Of a stretch of 64,000 nucleotides of DNA, positions 24,874-33,257 are shown in pieces. Source of the DNA: Bacillus sp. Xin1. Lineage in GTDB: Bacteria; Bacillota; Bacilli; Bacillales; Bacillaceae_G. Numbering within the stretch: the first letter of the stretch is position 1; every line of letters begins with the position of its first letter. The notes under the pieces are model-generated. The model was not told where the DNA came from and searched no databases. It worked only from the letters and a program-made list of their open reading frames with translations. The stretch is taken from NCBI RefSeq assembly GCF_013314535.1, contig NZ_JABUAE010000004.1, positions 124,001 through 188,000 of the forward strand, given 5' to 3'. Made by a program: the position numbers and the translations under genes.

Positions 24874-25353
24874 TTAATGACTGATCGTATCTTGTAGGAA
24901 ATCAGTTGCTTGATTTTCTGAAACATTTTGCACAAGTGCAACTTCACTAATTAAAATTCTGCGGGCATTGTCTAGCATTTGTTTTTCACTCGCATTTAAT
25001 GCTCTTTCTTTATTGCGGCGAATTAAATCGCGAACAACTTCAGCACCGTCTGAAAGATTCCCATTTTTCATTTTCTCCATATTCATGGTATATCTTTGTT
25101 TCCATGAGAGAGAGAGATCAGCTTCACCATTATGAACGTCAACTAATACATCGTTTAATGTGTTTTTGTCGACAACATAACGTATGCCTGAATTTTCTAC
25201 TTTATCCATCGGGATCATCACTTGCATATCGCTAATCACCATGTGTATCACACAATACTGACGTGTTTTTCCTAACACTTCTTTATCCTCAATTGCTTCG
25301 ATTATTCCTGCTCCGTGCATAGGGTAAACAATTTTATCACCGATTTGAAACAA
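24874..25353 (-). CDS. CarD/CdnL-family transcription regulator, YdeB-like
   Basis: A 159-residue protein with an N-terminal CarD/TRCF RNA-polymerase-interacting domain (FQIGDKIVYPMHGAG) and a helical C-terminal part. CarD proteins bind the RNA polymerase beta subunit and stabilise open promoter complexes. The start is a TTG at 25353: GGAGGTG lies six bases upstream, and the resulting MFQIGD start fits the family. An ATG five codons earlier is itself part of the ribosome site. The dyad CCATATGTG/CACATATGG (25365-25402) overlaps this site. Confidence 0.85.
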   Translation of the reverse strand: MFQIGDKIVYPMHGAGIIEAIEDKEVLGKTRQYCVIHMVISDMQVMIPMDKVENSGIRYVVDKNTLNDVLVDVHNGEADLSLSWKQRYTMNMEKMKNGNLSDGAEVVRDLIRRNKERALNASEKQMLDNARRILISEVALVQNVSENQATDFLQDTISH

Positions 25354-25652
25354 ATCATCCACCTCCATATGTGGTAACTATATGTAATGATAACACATAT
25401 GGATAAAAATATCAAATTTATTATATTAACATACGTTGTGTATTTGTGTCAATAATTTCAGGAAGAAATTTTCATCCTATTTTTATCTGAAGAAACACAG
25501 CGTTTTTTGAAAGAGTCGTAAATGAAAAGTAAGGTGTCTTGAGGGACTTTCGATGAAAAATGCAAGGCATATCCACCTATTTTTTATCATAAAATGTAAA
25601 CTCGTTAATACAATATACCTAAATCCGTTCTTTTTAAAGGAGGGGAGAGAAG

Positions 25653-25889
25653 GTGGGGCGCACAATTAAAATTGATATTACGAATAAGGTAGTAGCAAAA
25701 TTTAAATCAAATTATTTGGAATTATATACGAGTAAATTTATGATAGGTAAGTTTTATGTCTATACTGAAGATAAGAAATATGTGTTAGAAGACGGATATA
25801 TATATGAAGATGGTAAGTTTTATCGCATCATAGATACGCACCGTGGCAATAATCAAGCGGCGGAGGGCTGCGATCTAGGATGGTGTTAA
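25653..25889 (+). CDS. Small protein of unknown function
   Basis: A 78-residue protein, rich in Tyr and Lys, beginning RTIKIDITNKVVAKF. I do not recognise it. The GTG at 25653 follows AAAGGAGGGGAGAGAAG, a strong ribosome site. It is followed one base later by the Cse60-like gene, so the two form an operon; sporulation expression is a guess from that neighbour. Confidence 0.65.
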   Translation: MGRTIKIDITNKVVAKFKSNYLELYTSKFMIGKFYVYTEDKKYVLEDGYIYEDGKFYRIIDTHRGNNQAAEGCDLGWC

Positions 25890-25890
25890 A

Positions 25891-26073
25891 ATGATTCGAG
25901 TCAAGATGTTTGATGAAAGTCATGAAAAGGACTTGGAAGATTCCGTAAATGTGTTTTTGAAGAAGCTAAATGAAGAACAGCTTGTAGATATTAAATATCA
26001 AGTTGGTGTATCCATTAATGACGATGAAAATCAAATTTATTGTTTTTCGGCGATGGTTGTTTATAAAACATAA
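25891..26073 (+). CDS. Cse60-like sporulation protein
   Basis: A 60-residue protein (RVKMFDESHEKDLE at the start, YCFSAMVVYKT at the end) that resembles B. subtilis Cse60, a sigma-E-dependent sporulation protein of unknown biochemical role. Similarity is judged from memory. It starts one base after the preceding small gene and ends in a strong terminator. Confidence 0.65.
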   Translation: MIRVKMFDESHEKDLEDSVNVFLKKLNEEQLVDIKYQVGVSINDDENQIYCFSAMVVYKT

Positions 26074-26101
26074 AAAAGAGCTGGGGAGCCAGCTCTTTTT
26101 T
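26072..26101 (+). terminator. Terminator after the Cse60-like gene
   Basis: AAAAAAGAGCTGG (26072-26084) pairs perfectly with CCAGCTCTTTTTT (26089-26101) around GGAG. Confidence 0.92.
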
Positions 26102-26127
26102 ATGTTTTTAAGTAGGGATTATATAAG

Positions 26128-26184
26128 TTGACATAAAACCCAAAGGTGTTATATCATGAAAAATGAAACCAAAAGGTGTTATAT
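26128..26184 (+). promoter_or_regulatory. Promoter and direct-repeat operator of the AHSA1-ArsR operon
   Basis: TTGACA at 26128-26133 is a good -35. Two direct repeats, AAACCCAAAGGTGTTATAT (26136-26154) and AAACCAAAAGGTGTTATAT (26166-26184), lie exactly 30 bp apart, about three helical turns. The first covers the -10 region, a suitable place for repression by the ArsR protein encoded in this operon. Confidence 0.65.
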
Positions 26185-26211
26185 GTTAACGCCTCATAAA
26201 GGAGACATAAT

Positions 26212-26640
26212 ATGAATCAGCAAAATACATTACAAGACATTACACAGACAGTTCTTTTTGAAGCACCTATTCAAAAGGTATGGAATGTGGTATCCACTGC
26301 AGAAGGAATTGCATCTTGGTTTATGCCAAATGACTTTGAACCAAAAGTAGGGCATGAATTTCATGTACAATCACCTTTTGGCCCATCACCATGCAAAGTG
26401 TTAGAAATCGATGAGCCTCATCATTTATCTTTTTCATGGGATACAGATGGCTGGATCGTTTCATTTATTTTAAAAGATTTAGGAGATAAAACGGAGTTCA
26501 CTCTTATTCATGGCGGATGGAAACAGTCTGATGAGACGATTTCGAAAGCGAACGAGAAAGCTTCTGTTATTCGTGATAGAATGGCCGGCGGCTGGGTAGC
26601 GATTGTAAATGAAAAGCTCAAAAAGGTTGTTGAAGGGTAA
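26212..26640 (+). CDS. AHSA1/START-domain (SRPBCC) protein
   Basis: A 142-residue protein of the AHSA1 (Aha1 C-terminal-like) branch of the SRPBCC fold, a hydrophobic-pocket domain. Visible segments are [16 protein letters not shown] and [10 protein letters not shown] near the start and the C-terminal [13 protein letters not shown] helix. Ligand unknown. ATG 26212 follows AAAGGAGACATAAT. Its stop codon abuts the start of an ArsR-type repressor, a common pairing. Confidence 0.85.
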   Translation: MNQQNTLQDITQTVLFEAPIQKVWNVVSTAEGIASWFMPNDFEPKVGHEFHVQSPFGPSPCKVLEIDEPHHLSFSWDTDGWIVSFILKDLGDKTEFTLIHGGWKQSDETISKANEKASVIRDRMAGGWVAIVNEKLKKVVEG

Positions 26641-26964
26641 ATGTCCTCATCAGCAGCGAAATATGATGTTTTTCAAGCAATTGCTGATCCAACGCGCCGA
26701 GAAGTACTTAAATTATTAACAAAAGAAGAATTACCGATTTCTAAAATAACAGATCATTTTCCGATGAGCCGTACAGCTGTAGCGAAACATCTTCATATTC
26801 TTTCAGAAGCGAAATTAGTAAGCGGAAGAAAAGTTGGGAGAGAAAGGATATATCGCTTGCAGCCTGAACCGTTAGCAGAATTACAAGAGTGGCTTTCGTA
26901 TTATGAGCAGTTTTGGAACAATAAATTGTCCATGCTGAAATATGTGGTGGAAAATGAAGAGTAA
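26641..26964 (+). CDS. ArsR/SmtB-family repressor
   Basis: A 107-residue winged-helix protein (FQAIADPTRREVLKLL, then the recognition helix PMSRTAVAKHLHIL). No metal-binding cysteine pair is present, so it belongs to the non-metal group that often regulates AHSA1 neighbours. It starts immediately after the previous stop codon, with GAAGGG inside the upstream gene as ribosome site. It probably represses its own operon through the repeated site upstream. Confidence 0.87.
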   Translation: MSSSAAKYDVFQAIADPTRREVLKLLTKEELPISKITDHFPMSRTAVAKHLHILSEAKLVSGRKVGRERIYRLQPEPLAELQEWLSYYEQFWNNKLSMLKYVVENEE

Positions 26965-27014
26965 GTGTTGTTCTATATATGAGGGATTTTAAGGTGTAAA
27001 GTGGTAAATGAAAT

Positions 27015-27102
27015 TATATCAGCGATTCTTCCAATATATCGACCATTTCTCACCATATATCGGCGCAAATTCGAATATATCGACGATTCGCCAAAGGATA
27101 TC
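27015..27102 (+). repeat. Array of five TATATC motifs at 20.5-bp period
   Basis: TATATC begins at 27015, 27035, 27056 and 27076, and a variant GATATC at 27097: steps of 20, 21, 20 and 21. Each is followed by a GAC/GGC/AGC-like triplet and a loosely conserved ATT..CCAA stretch. Confidence 0.75.
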
Positions 27103-27125
27103 GACCTTTCAACAAATAATGACAA

Positions 27126-27153
27126 AAAACAAGAGTCTGCTGGCTCTTGTTTT
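27126..27153 (+). terminator. Terminator after the ArsR gene region
   Basis: AAAACAAGAG (27126-27135) pairs with CTCTTGTTTT (27144-27153). Confidence 0.75.
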
Positions 27154-27161
27154 CCAACATG

Positions 27162-27197
27162 AAGAGGCTGATCGCTATAAGCGATCAGCCTCTTTTT
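27162..27197. terminator. Terminator of the MFS gene (bidirectional)
   Basis: AAGAGGCTGATCGC (27162-27175) pairs with GCGATCAGCCTCTT (27181-27194). Confidence 0.85.
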
Positions 27198-28631
27198 TTA
27201 CTGTTCAGCGGTCTGCCCGGCTGGCTTTAATAGAAGCCAGCCGATAAATAGTGTAAGCAGTGCGAGCGCAAATGTACTCATATAAATAACATGTACGCTA
27301 GAAGCTAATGCCTCTTGTGATTTTGTTACTACATTTGCTGCACCGCCGTGCCCACCTGAGACAAGATCAACATTTTGCATGCCTTGCGCATGGATCATCG
27401 TATTAAAGATTGTTCCGAAGATAGCAGCACCTAATGTTTGGCTAAATGTATTAATAAATGTGTTTAAGCCGACTGCTGTTCCGCGTGTGTGTGCTGGGAC
27501 AGCTGCTTGAATGGTTACCATATAAATAGGTGTGATAAGGCCCATTCCTAAACCGAACAATCCAACGGCAACATAAATGAGAAATGCTGGTGAATGAGTT
27601 GATAATGTAAATAATAAGAAGGTAGCGATAGATAAAATGCTAGCTCCAAGTAAAATAATTTGTTTCGTTTGTAACTTACCAACTAAATTGCCAGAAAAAA
27701 TCGCGCCGAATGTCCACATAACAGGAATTGGCATAAGAATAAGTCCCGCTTCTGTCGCATTTTTTCCTAGTACACCTTGGCTCCAAATTGGAAGGTACAT
27801 TGTAATACTAATAATCATTGCACCAGCAATCAGTGTTAATATGTTTACTGTTGATAATGTACGATTAGAGAAAAGAGCTAACGGAATTAATGGCTCTGGA
27901 GACTTTTTCTCAACGAATAAGAAAATAATGAACGAAACAGCTGCAAAGATTAAGAGGCCGATAATTGTAATGTCGCCCCAGTTTTGCTTACTACTTCCTG
28001 TTAGAAGTGCATAGAGTAACGCAATTGTACTTAGTGAGAAGATGATTGCACCAGGATAATCGATATGATGTTTCGCTGGTTTAATGGACTCTTTATAAGA
28101 AATGGCAATCATCGCACAAGCAAGAATTCCAAATGGAACGTTTAAGAAAAAGATGTAACGCCAAGAAAGAGAGTCAACTAAGAATCCACCTACTAGCGGC
28201 CCAATAACACCTGAAACGCCCCAAACAGCACTCATCCAACCTTGTGCTTTTGCACGATCTTTCGCTTCGCTATATAAGTCGCCGATAATCGTCATTGTAA
28301 TTGGCATAACAGCGCCAGCACCTATACCTTGAAGAGCACGGAAGATGATTAATTGTTCCATTGATGTCACGACTCCACATAGTGCAGAACCAATTAAAAA
28401 GATGGCTGCACCAATGAGAAGTACTTTTTTACGCCCGAATAAATCGGCTAATTTTCCGTAAATTGGAGTTGAGACAGCTGTTGCTAGCATATAAATTGCA
28501 TACACCCAGCTAACAAGTTCGACACCAGATAAATCACTCGTTATACGAGGAATTGCTGTACTAACGATCGTTCCTTCCACAGCGGAAAGAAACGTCATTA
28601 ACATTAAAGATATCATGACTTTTTTACGCAT
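27198..28631 (-). CDS. DHA2-family MFS multidrug efflux pump
   Basis: A 477-residue membrane protein of the 14-helix DHA2 (EmrB/QacA-like) group of proton-drug antiporters. Motif C-like sequence WGVSGVIGPLVGGFLVD, the loop motif GKLADLFGRKK and the N-terminal FLSAVEGTIVSTAIPRI are present. The substrate cannot be told. ATG 28631 follows CAAAGGGGAAAACAT. It converges with the ArsR operon. Confidence 0.88.
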   Translation of the reverse strand: MRKKVMISLMLMTFLSAVEGTIVSTAIPRITSDLSGVELVSWVYAIYMLATAVSTPIYGKLADLFGRKKVLLIGAAIFLIGSALCGVVTSMEQLIIFRALQGIGAGAVMPITMTIIGDLYSEAKDRAKAQGWMSAVWGVSGVIGPLVGGFLVDSLSWRYIFFLNVPFGILACAMIAISYKESIKPAKHHIDYPGAIIFSLSTIALLYALLTGSSKQNWGDITIIGLLIFAAVSFIIFLFVEKKSPEPLIPLALFSNRTLSTVNILTLIAGAMIISITMYLPIWSQGVLGKNATEAGLILMPIPVMWTFGAIFSGNLVGKLQTKQIILLGASILSIATFLLFTLSTHSPAFLIYVAVGLFGLGMGLITPIYMVTIQAAVPAHTRGTAVGLNTFINTFSQTLGAAIFGTIFNTMIHAQGMQNVDLVSGGHGGAANVVTKSQEALASSVHVIYMSTFALALLTLFIGWLLLKPAGQTAEQ

Positions 28632-28700
28632 ATGTTTTCCCCTTTGTTTCAATTATTCAACATTATAAAATATAAAGCTACTAAGCTATATAAAGCAACA

Positions 28701-28743
28701 AAAAAGAAACAAGAGTGGAAAGAATCCACCCATGTTTCTTTTT
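28701..28743 (-). terminator. Terminator of the YtfP-like gene
   Basis: AAAAAGAAACA (28701-28711) pairs with TGTTTCTTTTT (28733-28743), with GTGG/CCAC inside; minus-strand tail is T-rich. Confidence 0.75.
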
Positions 28744-28748
28744 TAGTA

Positions 28749-30014
28749 CTACACTTTCGCGTTTTGCCCTGCAGTTGTTCCTGCGATTCTTCCTGTGACA
28801 AGAGCAGAAGTAATATTATAGCCACCTGTATAGCCATGAATATCAAGAACCTCTCCGCAGAAGTATAAGCCGTTCATTAATTTAGAAGCCATTTCTTTCG
28901 GATAAATTTCTTTAACAGAAACACCGCCGCCTGTAACGAATGCTTTTTCAAGAGGTTGTGTGCCATTTACTGTTACTTTAAACTCTTTGAAGTCCTTCAC
29001 AAGTGCGCGAATCTTTTCGTGAGAAACTTGTCCAGCTTGCTCGCTACCGTCAATTCCGTTTCTTTCTAATAAGAATAAGAAGTAACGCTCAGGAACATAT
29101 CCTTTTAATACATTTTTGATTCCTTTTTTTGGTTCTTCTTTCATTTGTTTCATCATGCGCTGGAAGAGTTGTTCGCCATTTTCTTCCGGCAATGCATCAA
29201 TGCTCATTTCTACCGCACGCATTTTAAATTTTTTCATCGTTTTTACAACGAATTGACTACAGCGAAGAGCGGCTGGACCAGAAATACCAAAGTGGGTAAA
29301 GAGCATGTCCATTTTATGAGAAATGACAACTTTACCTTTTGGGTTCAGTACACTTACATTTACATCGCGTAAAGCAAGTCCTTGCAGTGTACGATCACGA
29401 ATAAATGGTTCGCTTGAAGTAATTGGAACTTCTGTTGGGAAAAGCTCAGTAATGGTATGCCCAGCTTTTTCAGCCCAAGCGTAACCGTCCCCAGTTGAGC
29501 CAGTATGAGGAACAGATTTCCCGCCAACGGCGATAACAACATGGTTTGTTTCAAGCACTTCACCTGTTTTGAGAACAACGGATTTTGTTTGACCATCTGC
29601 ATATTCGATTGTTTCAACTGGTGTATTCGTACGGATTTTAACGCCTAGTTCGTTTAGTCTCGTTAATAAAGCATCTACAACTGATTGTGCTTTATTAGAG
29701 ACGGGGAACATGCGGCCATGGTCTTCCTCTTTTAACTTTACGCCAAGCTTTTCAAAGAATGTAATAATATCTTCATTATTAAAAATAGAAAAAGCACTGT
29801 ATAAAAAGCGACCATTTCCTGGTATATGTTTGACAATTTCATCAAGTGGTAAGCGGTTTGTTACGTTACAGCGACCTCCACCAGAAATAGCAAGTTTACG
29901 TCCAAGTTTATTTCCTTTATCAAGAAGCAAGACGCGTGCGCCTTCTTCAGCGGCACCGATTGCGGCCATTAATCCTGAAGGGCCTCCTCCGATGACAATA
30001 ACATCATAATGCAT
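28749..30014 (-). CDS. ytfP: HI0933/YtfP-family FAD-dependent oxidoreductase
   Basis: A 421-residue flavoprotein of the HI0933 (YhiN/YtfP) family. The FAD-binding [17 protein letters not shown] is at the N-terminus, [20 protein letters not shown] follows, and the C-terminal FAD site is [14 protein letters not shown]. The reaction is not established for the family. ATG 30014 follows GAGGTCG. Divergent from murJ/ytgP, the same pairing as in B. subtilis. Confidence 0.9.
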   Translation of the reverse strand: MHYDVIVIGGGPSGLMAAIGAAEEGARVLLLDKGNKLGRKLAISGGGRCNVTNRLPLDEIVKHIPGNGRFLYSAFSIFNNEDIITFFEKLGVKLKEEDHGRMFPVSNKAQSVVDALLTRLNELGVKIRTNTPVETIEYADGQTKSVVLKTGEVLETNHVVIAVGGKSVPHTGSTGDGYAWAEKAGHTITELFPTEVPITSSEPFIRDRTLQGLALRDVNVSVLNPKGKVVISHKMDMLFTHFGISGPAALRCSQFVVKTMKKFKMRAVEMSIDALPEENGEQLFQRMMKQMKEEPKKGIKNVLKGYVPERYFLFLLERNGIDGSEQAGQVSHEKIRALVKDFKEFKVTVNGTQPLEKAFVTGGGVSVKEIYPKEMASKLMNGLYFCGEVLDIHGYTGGYNITSALVTGRIAGTTAGQNAKV

Positions 30015-30164
30015 AGTATATCGACCTCATTTTCTACATTTCCTGCCTAAAAGAATAGCATGTTTTCGTAGAAAAGAAAAATTCAGTGAGGTACTGTTTC
30101 CCTGAAGAATTGTGGTACAATACAAAGGTTAGAGTTCAGCGTTATATATGTAGGAGGATCATCT

Positions 30165-31817
30165 ATGTCCGATTCAAAATTTCTGCGCGGAACGCTTATT
30201 GTGACGTTAGGAACTTTTTTAGTTAAGTTCTTAGGCATGATTTATGTCTTTCCATTTCATGCTTTAGTTGGCACAGAAGGCGGAACGCTCTATACGTATG
30301 GATATATTCCATATACGATCTTTTTGAGTATTGCAACGGCGGGGGTGCCGCTTGCTGTTTCAAAGTTTGTTTCTAAATATAATGCACTTGGAGATTATAA
30401 GACGAGCCGGAGAATGTTCCGCTCGGGAATGGTTATGATGATTATATCAGGAATCCTTTCCTTCCTCGTTCTTTACATGTCTGCGCCATTATTTGCTGAG
30501 GCAATGCTTGGTAAACAAAGTGTACACAATAGTATAGAAGACGTTACGATGGTTATTCGTCTCGTAAGTTTTGCGCTTATTGTTGTACCAGCAGCAAGCT
30601 TAATTCGTGGTTATTTCCAAGGTCATCAATCAATGGGACCAACTACGGTATCGCAAATTATTGAACAAATTATTCGTATTGTCTTTTTATTAGCGGGTAG
30701 TTTTATTGTCATTAAAGTAATAGGAGGATCAGTAGCAGAAGCAGTTGGAGTGGCAACTTTCGCAGCGTTTGTTTCAGCTGTGGGGGCGCTCGGTGTGTTA
30801 ATATGGTACTGGTTAAAACGCAAAAAGCATCTCGATCAATATTTAATTGAACAAACGGTCCCAGAATCAACAGTAAGTACAATTCAATTATTTAAAGAAT
30901 TATTTGCGTATGCAATTCCTTATGTTGTTATTGGGTTAACGATTCCTTTATATCAACAGATTGATACATTAACATTTAACTCTATTATGCAAGCAATTGG
31001 ACAAGGGGATATTGCAGAACGAGCACTCGGTATCTTCACAATGTGGACACATAAATTAATTATGATTCCTGTTTCACTTGCGACGGCGTTTAGCTTAACG
31101 CTTGTTCCAGCAATTACAAAATCATTTACAGAAAAACAATATCGCTATTTAAAACTGCAAATTACACAAACATTCCAGGCAAATATGTTTTTAACATTAC
31201 CGGCGGTAGTTGGTATTTCTACGCTTGCGTATCCAATTTATACAGCGTTTTATGAAAAGGATCCATTAGGTGGACAAATACTGATGTGGTATGCGCCAGT
31301 CGCGTTACTATTTGCTTTATTTACAGTAACTGCAGCCATCTTGCAAGGAATTAACCAACAAAAACATGCAATTATTGCGCTTGGCATGGGTGTTATTTTG
31401 AAATTCTTATGTAACGTAATCTTTATTCGTTACTTCGGTACAATTGGAGCTGTTTTAGCAACAGCTGTCGGTTTCTTAGTTTCCGTTTGGTATACGAATA
31501 AACAGATTCGAAAACATGCACACTATTCATTCGGTGTCGTATATAAGAGAACTTTCCAAATTGCAGTATTAACGCTTGTGATGGTAGTTGTAGTAAAACT
31601 ATCACAAGGACTACTATCCTTTGTAATTTCGCCTGATGGTCATTTTGGAGCACTCATTACAGTTGCGGTTTGTGCAGGGATTGGCGGCCTTACTTACGGA
31701 ATTTTAGCAATTCGCACAGGTGTACTTGAAAGAGTATTTGGCGGAGAAGCTTTAGAGAAGATTCAGCGTAAGCTTGGTGGTAAGCTGAAAATAAAGATGA
31801 AATCAAAAGGGGCGTAA
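30165..31817 (+). CDS. murJ: Lipid II flippase MurJ (YtgP)
   Basis: A 550-residue polytopic protein of the MVF/polysaccharide transporter family with about 14 membrane segments. It begins KFLRGTLIVTLGTFLVKFLG and has a charged cytoplasmic loop near residues 215-240 and a basic tail. B. subtilis YtgP moves lipid II across the membrane for peptidoglycan synthesis. ATG 30165 follows AGGAGGATCATCT. It is upstream of ytzG, probably cotranscribed (42-bp gap). Confidence 0.88.
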   Translation: MSDSKFLRGTLIVTLGTFLVKFLGMIYVFPFHALVGTEGGTLYTYGYIPYTIFLSIATAGVPLAVSKFVSKYNALGDYKTSRRMFRSGMVMMIISGILSFLVLYMSAPLFAEAMLGKQSVHNSIEDVTMVIRLVSFALIVVPAASLIRGYFQGHQSMGPTTVSQIIEQIIRIVFLLAGSFIVIKVIGGSVAEAVGVATFAAFVSAVGALGVLIWYWLKRKKHLDQYLIEQTVPESTVSTIQLFKELFAYAIPYVVIGLTIPLYQQIDTLTFNSIMQAIGQGDIAERALGIFTMWTHKLIMIPVSLATAFSLTLVPAITKSFTEKQYRYLKLQITQTFQANMFLTLPAVVGISTLAYPIYTAFYEKDPLGGQILMWYAPVALLFALFTVTAAILQGINQQKHAIIALGMGVILKFLCNVIFIRYFGTIGAVLATAVGFLVSVWYTNKQIRKHAHYSFGVVYKRTFQIAVLTLVMVVVVKLSQGLLSFVISPDGHFGALITVAVCAGIGGLTYGILAIRTGVLERVFGGEALEKIQRKLGGKLKIKMKSKGA

Positions 31818-31859
31818 TAGACGTCCCCTTTTCTATGATAAATACAAGAAGGTGAAAGA

Positions 31860-32594
31860 ATGAGATTAGATAAATTATTAGCAAATATGGGATACGGAAG
31901 TAGAAAAGAAGTAAAGAAACTATTAAAAGATGGTGTTGTAAAAATTGATGGAACGCCAGTTAAAGATGCAAAGTTCCATGTGAATGTAGAAGAACAAGAG
32001 GTTATGATTCACGGTGAAATTGTTGAATATAAGGAATTTGTATATTTAATGATGCATAAACCACAAGGTGTCATTTCGGCAACAGAAGATGATAATCATG
32101 AAACAGTTGTTGATTTATTAGAATTAGAAGATGCGATTTTCGATCCGTTTCCAGTTGGAAGACTAGATATTGATACGGAAGGGTTCCTATTGTTAACAAA
32201 TGACGGGAAGCTTGCTCATCAGCTATTATCTCCGAAAAAACACGTGCCGAAAAAATATTATGCACACGTAGCTGGAGTTGTAACAGAAAAAGATGTAGAA
32301 GAATTTGCAAAAGGTGTAATTTTAGATGATGGCTATGAAACGAAGCCAGGTAAACTTACAATTTTGAAAAGCGACGATGTGTCTGAAATTGAGCTTGTCA
32401 TTACAGAAGGAAAATTCCATCAAGTAAAGCGCATGTTTGAAGCGGTAGGGAAAAAAGTTGTTTACTTAAAGAGAACAGAGATGGGACCTTTAGTATTAGA
32501 TGCAGAATTAGAACTTGGTCAGTACCGCGAATTAACAGATGAAGAAGTAGACATGTTAAAAACGTATCAAGTTCAAACAGAGAATCAAGATTGA
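31860..32594 (+). CDS. ytzG: RsuA/RluB-type rRNA pseudouridine synthase (YtzG)
   Basis: A 244-residue enzyme with an N-terminal S4 RNA-binding domain (MRLDKLLANMGYGSRKEVKK) and the catalytic motif GRLDIDTEGFLLLTNDG, whose first Asp is the nucleophile. RsuA-type enzymes modify 16S rRNA uridine 516. ATG follows AAGGTGAAAGA. Confidence 0.92.
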   Translation: MRLDKLLANMGYGSRKEVKKLLKDGVVKIDGTPVKDAKFHVNVEEQEVMIHGEIVEYKEFVYLMMHKPQGVISATEDDNHETVVDLLELEDAIFDPFPVGRLDIDTEGFLLLTNDGKLAHQLLSPKKHVPKKYYAHVAGVVTEKDVEEFAKGVILDDGYETKPGKLTILKSDDVSEIELVITEGKFHQVKRMFEAVGKKVVYLKRTEMGPLVLDAELELGQYRELTDEEVDMLKTYQVQTENQD

Positions 32595-32618
32595 GACCGA
32601 TTCCAAAAAATAGAAAGA

Positions 32619-32646
32619 ACCCCTTTCTGATTTCACAGAAAGGGGT
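32619..32646. terminator. Hairpin after ytzG
   Basis: ACCCCTTTCTG (32619-32629) pairs perfectly with CAGAAAGGGGT (32636-32646); the following plus-strand bases are ATGTATTAT, only moderately T-rich. Confidence 0.7.
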
Positions 32647-32677
32647 ATGTATTATATTTTAGATACAATTGTTTTCG

Positions 32678-32899
32678 TTATGAGGTCATTCTCACTTTCT
32701 TTCCTGTTGTTGTCCACTTGCCGCGGCAAGGGCTATACACGAGCTCATTAAACTGCAACACATTCAGATCACGTTGTATTGTTCGCGGTGTGATCCCGAA
32801 CTCATCTACAAGGTCTTTCGTCGTTACCGTACCATTCTCATTGATGTACATATAAATTGATTTAATGCGTGTTAGCATACGAGTAGTTGTAGGTTTCAA
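32678..32899 (-). CDS. ytzE: Small DeoR-type HTH regulator (YtzE-like)
   Basis: A 73-residue protein consisting of only the DeoR helix-turn-helix (VTTKDLVDEFGITPRTIQRDLNVL) without a sugar-binding domain. It matches B. subtilis YtzE in size and neighbourhood. The start at 32899 is a TTG with AGGAG ten bases upstream; an internal ATG at 32878 is the alternative. Target unknown. Confidence 0.82.
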   Translation of the reverse strand: MKPTTTRMLTRIKSIYMYINENGTVTTKDLVDEFGITPRTIQRDLNVLQFNELVYSPCRGKWTTTGKKVRMTS

Positions 32900-33257
32900 G
32901 AGAAAACCACTCCTCTACTAGTTTTTTTGACCCCATTCAGGAAAGAAGGTCTTTACTACCATTGTACTCCACATGACAAATTTCATGCTTTAACCTAGTT
33001 AAATTTTACAAAAGTTTAACAAATAATAAAATAGAAAAATATTGGTAGTTGACATTCTATGTCTCTTCTATCAACTACCACATAAATTTCTACGTAAACC
33101 GTCAAATTCCTGCAAATTTTTTTAGAAAAACAAAAGAAAAACTAATGCGAAATGTCTGAAATGTTGAAATTGTTCGTTACTTGATGTTCTCCTGTTGGCA
33201 TATCGGATTTTCGTTTGCTATGATGAAAGAGAGAATGATAGAAGAGGTGAATGAGTT
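32900..33257. other. Intergenic region between ytzE and pepV
   Basis: No gene seen. It contains a 10-bp inverted repeat, TGGTAGTTGA (33043-33052) and TCAACTACCA (33071-33080), 18 bases apart. The pepV promoter lies at its right end. Confidence 0.6.
33195..33224 (+). promoter_or_regulatory. Probable pepV promoter
   Basis: TTGGCA (33195-33200), an 18-base spacer and TATGAT (33219-33224) preceded by TGC, an extended -10. The start codon is at 33258. Confidence 0.6.

Noticed and set aside
25365-25402. CCATATGTG dyad before the CarD-like gene as a strong operator
   Set aside because: It overlaps the ribosome site and may be chance in an AT-rich region; mentioned only in the gene entry.
27008-27247. 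79-codon open frame after the ArsR gene
   Set aside because: It has no ribosome site, runs through a TATATC repeat array, two terminator hairpins and the end of the MFS gene, and its protein looks like no family.
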